Shown here: positions 11,013 through 20,137 of the stretch, one piece after another
Numbering within the stretch: position 1 is the first letter of the stretch
How the letters are laid out: each line of letters opens with the position of its first letter
Origin: Ignisphaera sp.
GTDB taxonomy: Archaea > Thermoproteota > Thermoprotei_A > Sulfolobales > Ignisphaeraceae
Assembly: GCA_028275825.1 (NCBI GenBank)
Contig: JAPWTX010000001.1
Coordinates: 1-64,000, forward strand
Reading direction: 5' to 3'
DNA: 64,000 bases
Program-made: the position numbers and the translations under genes
Notes under the pieces: model-generated
What the model was told of the DNA's origin: nothing
What the model saw: only the letters and a program-made list of their open reading frames with translations
The model's database searches: none

Positions 11013-13049
11013 ATGGGTGTGCTTAGATTGAGTCAAGCCAGTATCGCTACAGCTCTTGTGTTAGCTATTGCAGTGGCTGCATTAGCTGGTACAGCAATAA
11101 GTGTTGTGTTAGCTCCCAAACCTATTCAAGTTGGTTCTCTAGAGGTTGGGGCTGGTAGTGCGCCAAACTGTATAACTATAGAGTTGAGGAGTTCAAGCTT
11201 CTTGCTTAATGGTACGATGTTCTCAGGACACATAATAATTGGTTTTGGTGGTGAGTTCAAATCGATTCACTTAAACGATGTTGTTAAGCAGGGTGGTAGA
11301 GCTACTATATGTTTCAGTGAGGGTGTTAGGAGGGAGTTGGCTAGGTTGAGGGAGATCTATAGGAATGTAAGTACAGATTTAAGTGATAAGGGGTTTGTAG
11401 AGGGGCTAAGTGCAGATGATGTTGTCTCAAGACTTGGCAGGAAATATGCTAGCATAGCCATACCAACGGTTTCGGTAACGCTATGGATGTACGACAGCAA
11501 AGGGTTTAGCTATGTATACACAGCAACAATTTCATCAATACACTTCTACATGAGTAAAGGGCTTAGATACATAGACGCATTTAAGCATAGCCTAAAGGAT
11601 CCAATGGCTATTGTCAGAGAGGGTGTAACCATATCTATACCACCAATAGACAAGCTGTATCCATATCTAGCAAGATTCAACATTACACTCATTGTTGAAA
11701 AGATTGAGAAGCAGTTAAACTTAACAAATAGGGTTCTAGAGGTTTCTCCAAAGCCGCGTTTCAACATAGCTAGTTCTGGAGCTTATATAGATCCTGATGG
11801 CTATATCTACAACTACTGGCTCTATCCCACTACACCACCACAATTCTGGATGGATAGAGTAACTGTTGTGACCCAAGGTGTTGGCGAAGACTATATTGAT
11901 TACTGGACATGGCAGTACTTCATATCTCTATACGGCTCAGCATACCTATTCAGCAAAAGCAAGTTCCCAACACCAGATTCCGTAAGAAGCTTCCTAAATG
12001 GTGCAACTAGTGGTGAATGCTTCCATGAAGGGGCGAAAAGCATGTACTTCGCTTTAAACTACTGCCTAAACCCAGGATCCTACACATTGAACTGGATCCA
12101 CACACTAAACCCCAGCACATACTTTACATCCTACAAACCATACGTCATATCCATAGTTGCCACAACAACACCTCCCAACATGGACATAGATTTTGATTAT
12201 GGCAGTGCAAGTGGCGGTTATGACCAGGTGGGGGTAACATTTATGGGAGCACTTATATGGGGTTATAGCAAGTTATGGGTGCAAGAAAATTCAGGATCTA
12301 TATTCTTCACCTTACCTCAACACTATAACAATGGTTATCGCTATGCAGCGATGATAATACCTTCAGAAATGTATTACTATGGTGATGTACTTCTACTAAC
12401 ATATGATATTAGGAGCTATAACAATGATTACTGGATAGCTATACCAATAGCAACAATAATTCCGTACTACATAGAAGACTTTGAGTACCCGCGAGAAGCT
12501 TGGGACATGAACTACTTTGATGTATATGGTAACTGTGTAGGGACTTGCAAGTATGTAAGCAATATAGTGAGCTATTTATCCAATGTTTTGAGGAGCATTA
12601 ATGTGGAGGAGTATGTGCTGTGGAGCGGTTTCTACTATCAACTACCTGTAGAGACATGGAATCTCATCGATGAATCGCGAACAAGTCAAACCTATGTCGG
12701 TAGTAATTATCCTCTTGCGGCAACAGCCTTTGGAGTCTCCACAGATCTGCTAAGCATGCTGTTTGAGAAAGCTGTTGAGACGTGGATAGAGGATACAGTT
12801 TTAGCTAAGCTTGGAGGATTCATAATAAACTTCATCAGCTTCACAGATATCACTATATATCAATCAGCCTCTGCATACTTCTTCAGTGTCTATAGAGAGT
12901 CTAGCGATTCATATGCAGCCCCAATCACCATAGAGAAGCTTACCTTAGAGAACAAGGTTGATGCATATTATCAAATCAATAAAATGCCACTATGCGTAGA
13001 GTACATAGTTGAAATAGGCTATATTTCAGCTCCTCCAGGCGCCACGTAA
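11013..13049 (+). CDS. Exported/membrane-anchored 678-aa protein of unknown function
   Basis: Long intact ORF with N-terminal hydrophobic signal/TM (ASIATALVLAIAVAALAGTAISVVLA), Tyr/Ser/Thr/Asn-rich ectodomain. Confidence 0.8.
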   Translation: MGVLRLSQASIATALVLAIAVAALAGTAISVVLAPKPIQVGSLEVGAGSAPNCITIELRSSSFLLNGTMFSGHIIIGFGGEFKSIHLNDVVKQGGRATICFSEGVRRELARLREIYRNVSTDLSDKGFVEGLSADDVVSRLGRKYASIAIPTVSVTLWMYDSKGFSYVYTATISSIHFYMSKGLRYIDAFKHSLKDPMAIVREGVTISIPPIDKLYPYLARFNITLIVEKIEKQLNLTNRVLEVSPKPRFNIASSGAYIDPDGYIYNYWLYPTTPPQFWMDRVTVVTQGVGEDYIDYWTWQYFISLYGSAYLFSKSKFPTPDSVRSFLNGATSGECFHEGAKSMYFALNYCLNPGSYTLNWIHTLNPSTYFTSYKPYVISIVATTTPPNMDIDFDYGSASGGYDQVGVTFMGALIWGYSKLWVQENSGSIFFTLPQHYNNGYRYAAMIIPSEMYYYGDVLLLTYDIRSYNNDYWIAIPIATIIPYYIEDFEYPREAWDMNYFDVYGNCVGTCKYVSNIVSYLSNVLRSINVEEYVLWSGFYYQLPVETWNLIDESRTSQTYVGSNYPLAATAFGVSTDLLSMLFEKAVETWIEDTVLAKLGGFIINFISFTDITIYQSASAYFFSVYRESSDSYAAPITIEKLTLENKVDAYYQINKMPLCVEYIVEIGYISAPPGAT

Positions 13050-13989
13050 TACAACCTCTTTTTATCTATTTCTTTTCTCCTCTCCTTCACTCAATGCAAA
13101 AAAGCGTATATAACATAAAAATAGTTTGTCTTAATTATTACCTATCTTTACCCAAGCTTTATGATCCTAGTCGCCTCTAGCTCATCAATGTAAATGAAAA
13201 CGCTTGTTCATAATCTTTGACGCTTTACTATGGCTGAATGTTTTTATGGGAACTGAGCAGCTTTAATGTTCTATTCCTCAATCATATCTTATTACTTTAG
13301 ATACTGTGACTTGGTGTAATGGTTGTGGCAAGCAAATAAAATACTTTTCCTTAGGTATTGACTGTGAAAGGGGGTAAATTGGCTAGGCATGTTTTGATCC
13401 TGTTAGGTCTAGGCTTGGTTTGAGTCTGCATGAATAATATTCCTTAACAAGACCTAGCTATAGCTGCATCTATTGCCAGCTTGGGAGAACAACTAGTTTA
13501 TGCGTTGAAAGGAGGTGCTTCTTTGGTTAGAGGGAGATAGCAAATGATGTTAAGAGGTTTATTGAGGAGTACAAGGCTGTTACAGGTTTGAAGTGGTTTG
13601 TAAATACTTGAAATGTTTTTAATGATTTTCAGCACTGTGGGGTATGGTAAAGGGGTTCAGCTTTGGAAAATTGCAAGATCTTGATTATATCAAGCTCCTG
13701 AGATCCGTAGGGTTGTGAGTTGCTAGGCAACTGGTGATGAACCGCTGTAGTGAGGGGCTTGGAGGAGGTGTGTTAAATTGCTCGCCAACTATTTACAGAT
13801 ACTCGTAGCTCACAAAGCTTTGTGAGTGCTTGCAGAGTTCTGCTTGGAGTACACTATAAACCGTTATTGTGTCGAGAGCAGTTATACTGTTGTTAGCTAA
13901 GTATCTTGGCAATTCTGTTGAAGATTGCTTAAAATTGTTTAAAATTTGTAGCAGTGTTGTATTAATATTGCAGGTATTGTGAAGGTGTC

Positions 13990-14388
13990 TTGTGTTTGTC
14001 TGGTCTTAGTTTAAAAATTGTGAGGGTGTTTATTGAAAGCCCTGGATATACTGTTATCGATTTAACAGAGAGTGTAAGGGGTGTAGTGGTTGAATTGAAG
14101 ATGGATAGAGGTATAGTAGTTGTTTATACTAATGAAAGAGGTTGTTCTGTGACTGAAATAGAGTATGAGCCAAATCTCTTGGCTGATTTAGAGGACCTCC
14201 TTAAAAAGCTTGGTTGTATAGAAACAGCTCTATGTGATGTAGTGTTAAGCAGAAGCATTGTTATCCCAGTGATTAATGGTAATCTGTTTTTAGGTCAGTT
14301 TAAAAAAGTAGTCCTTGTTGATACATCGAAAAAATCTGGTGAGAAATCCTTGGTGATGGTTCTTGAAGGTGTTTTCAAAGATAATTGA
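13990..14388 (+). CDS. YjbQ/UPF0047-like paralog A, active-site degenerate
   Basis: SRSIVIPVINGNLFLGQFKKVVLVDTSKK aligns to SERVFPVIDGKLVRGTWQNIFLVEMDG of the YjbQ at 57352. Confidence 0.6.
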   Translation: MCLSGLSLKIVRVFIESPGYTVIDLTESVRGVVVELKMDRGIVVVYTNERGCSVTEIEYEPNLLADLEDLLKKLGCIETALCDVVLSRSIVIPVINGNLFLGQFKKVVLVDTSKKSGEKSLVMVLEGVFKDN

Positions 14389-14761
14389 TATCCGTACCTA
14401 TGGTCCTATGGAATTTCATCCAATAACAAACATTGTTAGAAAAATCGTGAAAGAGAATTGCTCAGCAGATGGCATTATATGGCTCTCTGTTGAAGGAGCT
14501 ACACCTGCACTTTTAATTCTACAAAAAGGCATGGAAAAAGCATTTATAGAGTACATAACGAAAATTATACCTTTTACTACTTGGAGGCATGGCAATGCCT
14601 ATGCCCATCTAACATCAACACTTATTTCAACAAACCTAGCCATACCTATTATAAATAGCGAACCAGTGCTGAATTATGGTGAAGAGATATATCTTCTGGA
14701 AACAAGACCTGTATACAATCACATAAGAAGAATATTAATAGAGTTACACTGCAACAATTGA
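14363..14761 (+). CDS. YjbQ/UPF0047-like paralog B, partly degenerate
   Basis: TTWRHGNAYAHLTSTLISTNLAIPIINSEPVLNYGEEIYLLETR; overlaps paralog A by 26 nt. Confidence 0.65.
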   Translation: MKVFSKIIDIRTYGPMEFHPITNIVRKIVKENCSADGIIWLSVEGATPALLILQKGMEKAFIEYITKIIPFTTWRHGNAYAHLTSTLISTNLAIPIINSEPVLNYGEEIYLLETRPVYNHIRRILIELHCNN

Positions 14762-14800
14762 CCTCCACCCCACCCTAAAGAACGGGGCTTTCAGTTGTAA
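14757..14800 (-). mobile_element. IS605-type right end of tnpB #2
   Basis: Reverse complement TTACAACTGAAAGCCCCGTTCTTTAGGGTGGGGTGGAGGTCAAT on the 3' side of tnpB #2. Confidence 0.6.
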
Positions 14801-15059
14801 TATGCCTAGTTTAATCTGAATACATCATTAACGTAGACCAAACCTCTTAATTATGAACCCCTAAAGCTACTCCTAGAAACATTAGCTAAACCCTTTGTCT
14901 CTGGATGGTTATCCCTATCATTTTAGGGTTCTCAGGGTCTCATCCAAGGACATTCTTCTCACCCACCTCTTCATAAATAACACTGCCACCTCCAGAGAAG
15001 GTTCAATGGGCATTGGAGCTAGCGACGCGAGCCCCTTGGAAGTTAGATACTTTTCTCAA

Positions 15060-16129
15060 GGTTTAGCATAGCTATTACATCTCTCCCAGATTCAAACCCA
15101 CACACCTAGGGCACTTTAAATGCCTTGGAGTATAGCCCTCATCAGCTTGAGCTGCAGAGTAGGCACGTGGAGGACATGTTTCTTGGATTGATTTTCACTA
15201 CGAGGACTTCTCTAAGCACCTATCTTCAACAGCCAATAATGCTTTTGAATCCTGCTTGGTGTATTCTGTGTTTTAGTATAGAGTCCTTAATATCTCTAAT
15301 CACATTCCTTGAACACTGCTTTGGTAGCTTTTCTAAAATAACTATTGCATTAAGATTCTTGATTAGTAACAACGTTTGCAATTTTAACCTAATATACCTC
15401 TTCCTCTTACACCCTCTACCATGAATAACCCTCTCAACATGCTCATTGCTCTTAACATTCTGCACAACCTCTCCATCCCAGCATATCCAACAGTAATACT
15501 CTTAACGTTTGTTTCAGAGACAAACACCTTATTAAGAATCTTAACAGCCACATTATTCTCATTATCATCAACGAAGATAATGCGTTTAATGCTATCTTTA
15601 TTGATATCAATGTTTTTGGCAAGGCAAAGTACAATAGTAATCTCCTATGCTCATAGTCAATTCTAATTTTTTGGTTGTGTTCTCAGAGCTCATCCATTAT
15701 TAATGTACTTCTGGTAGAGTTTATGAGGAGCTGGCCCTACAGACACTCCAGTCTCTGTGAGTGCAAATGAGGATAATTACGCACCCTATACACCTTCACA
15801 AGTAGTCATCTAGTCAAATACTAACCTTAACTGATTCCTGATTTCTCTAACTTCGTCAAACCCTTCTTTCTGAATTTGTTGAAATTCTTAATCCTAGTTG
15901 ATGCATCTTGACATACTGTGTGAATGTAGCAACTTGGCAACTGCGAGTATTTCTTATGTAACTCACGATACTTGTCTCTCTTCAACCTAGTGAACGAATC
16001 AATATTATTTTTAAAACCATATCTCACAATCTTCAAGAGAACCTACCTATAGAGTTCTTTAAGCTCTCTAAACACCTCAAACCTCTTCTCAGTAAGCCTA
16101 ATATTCAACACAATAATAGTTCTAGACAT
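15060..16129 (-). pseudogene. tnpB: IS605 TnpB (OrfB) #2, multiple frameshifts/stops
   Basis: SRTIIVLNIRLTEKRFEVFRELKELYR, LPSCYIHTVCQDASTRIKNFNKFRKKG, INKDSIKRIIFVDDNENNVA, NLNAIVILEKLPKQCSRNVIRDIKDSILKHRIHQAGFKS, KCPRC in successive frames. Confidence 0.8.
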
Positions 16130-16584
16130 TTCACTTGTTCTTCTCAACCTCCTCTAGAAGCTTCTTGAAGTCCTTAATCCAATTCCTAACCCTGCCCCTA
16201 GACACCCCTTAACCTAACAAACATCTCCACGTGCTCGTGAATCTTAAGTAGGTTGAATGGGGTTGCCTTCTGAATACAACATCCATTATTCCCTCTCCTT
16301 AGCCTCCCTCAGGTTAAGCTCCATTACGGTAACTAGGTCGCTGTCCAGCCTTAATCCACCACAGAAGGATTGAAACCACCTTACCCTCATGGATATTAAT
16401 ACTTATGCATTCATTGACCGTTAAGCTACCGAAGTACTTCCAAAGGCATTCACCATTGACTATCACATTTTCGGTGTTCACCATCGGTTAAAGCTGATGC
16501 TGAAGAATTTTTAAATTTGCAACCCATTAGGTAAGCTCTATAGGCTTTAAGAACATCGTTATATAATACATAAGGGGATTACCA

Positions 16585-18411
16585 GTGAACATTATAAAAA
16601 GTAATGATGAAGAGCTCAATGCCTTAGTAGACTTAAAGCCACCTAAAGTGTGGAGAACTGCATGGATATCTAACTACTATGTTAAGTGGTTCATACTGGG
16701 GGCAGTAATAGGCGTTGTTGCAGGCATCTCCGCCCTAGCCTTCTACTTCACGTTGAAGCTCATGGAGCACCTTTTCCTAGGCCTAATCGTTGGTGTATCG
16801 GTTCCTGAACCAATTGGTGAGGGTGGTTCATTGGCAAGTGGATTTAGGGTTGTTAACTACTGGCTAATACCTGTATCAACAACCCTCGGGGGCTTACTAT
16901 CAGGTTTAATAGTCTATACCTGGGCCCCGGAGGCCGAAGGGCACGGCACTGATGCTGCCATAAATGCCTACCATAGGCTACAGGGTAAGATAAGGAGGAG
17001 GATCCCTTTAATAAAGTTGGTGGCGTCAGCTATAACCATAGGGTCAGGGGGTAGTGCCGGTAGGGAGGGGCCTACGGCCCAGCTCAGCGCTGGCATTGCT
17101 TCAGCCATAGCTGACCTTCTTAGGCTATCGCCTGATGACAGGAGGAGAGCGGTAGCTGTTGGTATTGGGGCTGGCGTTGGCTCAATATTCAAGGCACCGA
17201 TCGGCGGTGCAATATTAGCAGCCGAAGTGCTCTACATGAGAGATATTGAGTCTGAGGTCCTCTTCCCAGCCCTGGTGGCGTCGGCCGTGGGTTACTCGAT
17301 ATTTGGTTCCATTGTGGGCTTCACCCCCATATTCGGCTACTACACGGGCATATTCAACCCAGCAAGGCTATCCCTCTACGTGGTGCTTGGCATCATCGAT
17401 GGGCTATTTGCAGTGCTATATGTCAAGACATTCTATGCAATCCACGATTCGTTTAAGAAGTGGCGTATTAGCAACTATGCGAAGCCTGTGGTAGGCGGTT
17501 TATTAGCTGGCTTAATAGGCCTAATGGCCCCTGAGGTGCTTGGTACTAGTTACGGTTGGGTTAATCTAGCTGAGTTCGAGAAGCTAAGCCTATTCACATC
17601 GCCAGTGCTTCCACCCATTGTGCTACTGGTGGCTTTACCATTCCTGAAGGTCTTAGCCACATCATTCACAATAGGATCAGGGGGTAGTGGTGGTGTGTTT
17701 GCCCCTGGGATAGTCATAGGGGCTCTAGTAGGCCTTGACATGGGGTTACTCTTTCACTACCTACTCCCATCACTAGTACCAGATGCAGCCCCCTTCGTAA
17801 TCGTAAGTATGCTTGCCCTATTTGGCGCCGCGGCTAAAGCGCCATTAGCCGTCATGTTCATGGTCGTGGAGATGACTGGTAGTTATCAATTGCTACCTGC
17901 AGCAATGATTGCCGTGGCTACAGCTTACTTAGTTTCTGGAAACAATACAATCTACAGGGCCCAGGTACCCACAAGGAGGGATTCACCAGCTCACGTGGGT
18001 GAGTACAGCGTACCAGTACTCATGGAGATTAAGGTTAGTGATTGCGAACTGAATAAGGGGCCTGTGGTTAAGATTGATGAAAGCGTTAATAACGCAGTGA
18101 ATGTGATGCTCCAGCACCGTTACACATCATTACCAGTCGTGAATCACGATGGCAATCTAGTTGGTGTAGTGCACTTACTAGACGTACTAGGTAAGAGGGG
18201 GGCCATAGGCATGTACGTTAAGGCTGTGGGTAGCTACGTGCAACCTGACTCAACGCTTTACGATGCCTGGGAAGTGATGAGCCGCGAAGGCACCACATGG
18301 GTGCCCGTAGTGAAGAGCGGGAAACTCATTGGGGTATTGACTATGGAATCCATGAGGAGGGCATATGACTTAAGGATTAGCTCAGCTAAATCAACATCAA
18401 ATAAGCCTTAA
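16585..18411 (+). CDS. CLC-type chloride channel/antiporter with C-terminal CBS pair (GTG start)
   Basis: GSGGSAGREGPTAQ, GSGGSGGVFAPGIVIG, CBS-like repeats in the C-terminus. Confidence 0.95.
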   Translation: MNIIKSNDEELNALVDLKPPKVWRTAWISNYYVKWFILGAVIGVVAGISALAFYFTLKLMEHLFLGLIVGVSVPEPIGEGGSLASGFRVVNYWLIPVSTTLGGLLSGLIVYTWAPEAEGHGTDAAINAYHRLQGKIRRRIPLIKLVASAITIGSGGSAGREGPTAQLSAGIASAIADLLRLSPDDRRRAVAVGIGAGVGSIFKAPIGGAILAAEVLYMRDIESEVLFPALVASAVGYSIFGSIVGFTPIFGYYTGIFNPARLSLYVVLGIIDGLFAVLYVKTFYAIHDSFKKWRISNYAKPVVGGLLAGLIGLMAPEVLGTSYGWVNLAEFEKLSLFTSPVLPPIVLLVALPFLKVLATSFTIGSGGSGGVFAPGIVIGALVGLDMGLLFHYLLPSLVPDAAPFVIVSMLALFGAAAKAPLAVMFMVVEMTGSYQLLPAAMIAVATAYLVSGNNTIYRAQVPTRRDSPAHVGEYSVPVLMEIKVSDCELNKGPVVKIDESVNNAVNVMLQHRYTSLPVVNHDGNLVGVVHLLDVLGKRGAIGMYVKAVGSYVQPDSTLYDAWEVMSREGTTWVPVVKSGKLIGVLTMESMRRAYDLRISSAKSTSNKP

Positions 18412-18900
18412 CCAACGTCTACTTGGTTAACAACACCTTTAAGCAAATTTAAGAAGCGCGTTTCAGTGATTGATTAGATATTGTTCCACGAAGCATGAAG
18501 GGAGGTTAAAAAGAGGTTACCCTCTCCCACTTGTTAAGCTCATCCCAAAACACTACATATCCTCAAAGAGGTCAAGCATCACAGTATGCAGTTTGCTAAG
18601 TAGTGCATCGTTTAGTAATATAAACCCATCCCTGGTTACGTAATCATAAGTCTTCACAGGACCCTCAACCCTATCCTCAACTACGGCATTTGATTCTAGG
18701 CTTCGACCAGTCGTAACAATGCCGCAGAACAATACATCAATAGAGCAAAGAGCTACACCTATTCTTGCTATTGCTACAGTTGCTAGCGTAGCTTTGATAG
18801 CATGCTACTTGAGAAGGTTAATGCGTTAAGCAGTGTTTGGATAAAACAAAAACTCTTTTTATTATTTTACTTCTCCTTCAGGTGAGGCGTTGTCATTGTT

Positions 18901-19422
18901 TTAAATCTTGTATAGCTTGACGGTGTTTTCGTCTAGTACTGCTTTGGCTATGTCGATTGCTGTATCTCTATCGATGTAGTCTAGGTATACCATCTCTGCT
19001 AATACATATGCAAGCTCTTTCTTGGCAAGAGCAGCTTTTCCGTAAACTCATTCAACTGTGTATGCATAACTGAAGAATCCTCCTATCTTGTTGTAGGGTA
19101 GCATTTGTAGTCGTAGCTTGAGGTAGCTCCTAATTATTTCTGGGTACATTGAGTACCACCAGTAGCTATTTAGAAACACGTTTTGGTAGTTCTTAGCCAC
19201 AACAGTGAATTGGTGGGAGAATAGTGGATCAGCAATCATTATATCAAACTTTACGTCAGGATACATAGCAAAGATACTCACCAAGTTGGGTACTTGTTGA
19301 GGGTTATACACAGTTATTGCGTAATCTGGTGAAGCCATTGGCACTGGACGCTTAACACCTAAACATGAACTGAGCAACTTTGCCACAGTGACTGCATAGC
19401 TATAACAATTTATGTAGCACAA
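18901..19422 (-). pseudogene. Uronate-isomerase-like C-terminal remnant with in-frame TGA
   Basis: FDIMIADPLFSHQFTVVAKNYQNVFLNSYWWYSMYPEIIRSYLKLRLQMLPYNKIGGFFSYAYTVE*VYGKAALAKKELAYVLAEMVYLDYIDRDTAIDIAKAVLDENTVKLYKI. Confidence 0.55.
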
Positions 19423-19633
19423 ATGATGCTACTGCAATGCCTAGAGAGGTCGCTAGATTCATATAGTCAAGACCTGGGCTGTTTCCGTAAATAGGGCGAG
19501 CTAGGGTTGTTTAAGTCCTTTTAGGGCTATGAGATATGCTGATGCCGTGTGCCTGCCTAGTCTATATTTTCTCATCGCATCGTCGTGCTCTCGGGAACTT
19601 ATCTTTATAAACCCCTAGACCCTTATAAAATTG

Positions 19634-19776
19634 TTGGTGACCCCAGGTTTCCGAGAACCGCTCCAGAAGGGCGGTGAGGGGCCTGGGGAGACCGTGAGGA
19701 GCCCGAGGGTGGCACTAAACAACCTTAAAACACCATAAACAACCGCTCTCGGGTGAACGGCTAAAGAGCTCAGGCC
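19634..19776 (+). ncRNA. Candidate structured RNA: two GC-rich hairpins with kink-turn-like motifs
   Basis: CCCCAGG/CCTGGGG and ACCGCTC/GGGCGGT nested; then CCGT-GAG-GA-GCCCGAG...CTCGGGT-GA-ACGG; TATA-like TTTATAAA about 30 nt upstream. Confidence 0.5.
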
Positions 19777-19884
19777 ATGTACGAAGAACTTTTAACTAAA
19801 GCCGATGAACACTACTACCCCAAATATCTTGAGAAGTTACATGAACTTGTCTATTCCTCTAACATGCAGAAGACTAACAGCTGA
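19777..19884 (+). CDS. 35-aa ORF within right repeat (MYEELLTKADEHYYPKYLEKLHELVYSSNMQKTNS), possibly a C-terminal remnant
   Basis: Amino-acid sequence and stop position conserved in the inverted left copy. Confidence 0.4.
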   Translation: MYEELLTKADEHYYPKYLEKLHELVYSSNMQKTNS

Positions 19885-19972
19885 TATACTTCAGGTCAAT
19901 GAGCAGTTTCAATGAACATCACCATTGCATGCCTGATATTCATCACATGCAATGGTCAGGGCAATTCATTGA
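19801..19972 (+). repeat. Right copy of inverted repeat bounding the accessory island
   Basis: 62/73 identities by hand with left copy in the block tgatatacttcaggtcaatg...cacatgcaatg; nested palindrome TCAATGAA/TTCATTGA and CCATTGCATG/CATGCAATGG. Confidence 0.8.
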
Positions 19973-20014
19973 GAAGGGGGTGAATGGAGACATGTAGCAA
20001 TTTTCAATTGTTTA

Positions 20015-20090
20015 TGCGGCGGCCGGGATTTGAACCCGGGATCTCCGGCTCGGCAGGCCGGCGTCCTAGACCAGGCTAGACGACCGCCGC
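20015..20090 (-). tRNA. tRNA-Gly(GCC)
   Basis: GCGGCGG/CCGCCGC acceptor, anticodon loop CTGCCGA, T-arm GGTTCAAATCC. Confidence 0.95.
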
Positions 20091-20137
20091 ATGCAACTGT
20101 TTTCTAGTTCTTGTGCACGGGTTATAAAGTTTTACTT

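Noticed and set aside
19046-19051. In-frame TGA as possible selenocysteine/readthrough
   Set aside because: Gene is N-terminally truncated, no SECIS-like structure seen, Trp-to-stop decay is simpler.
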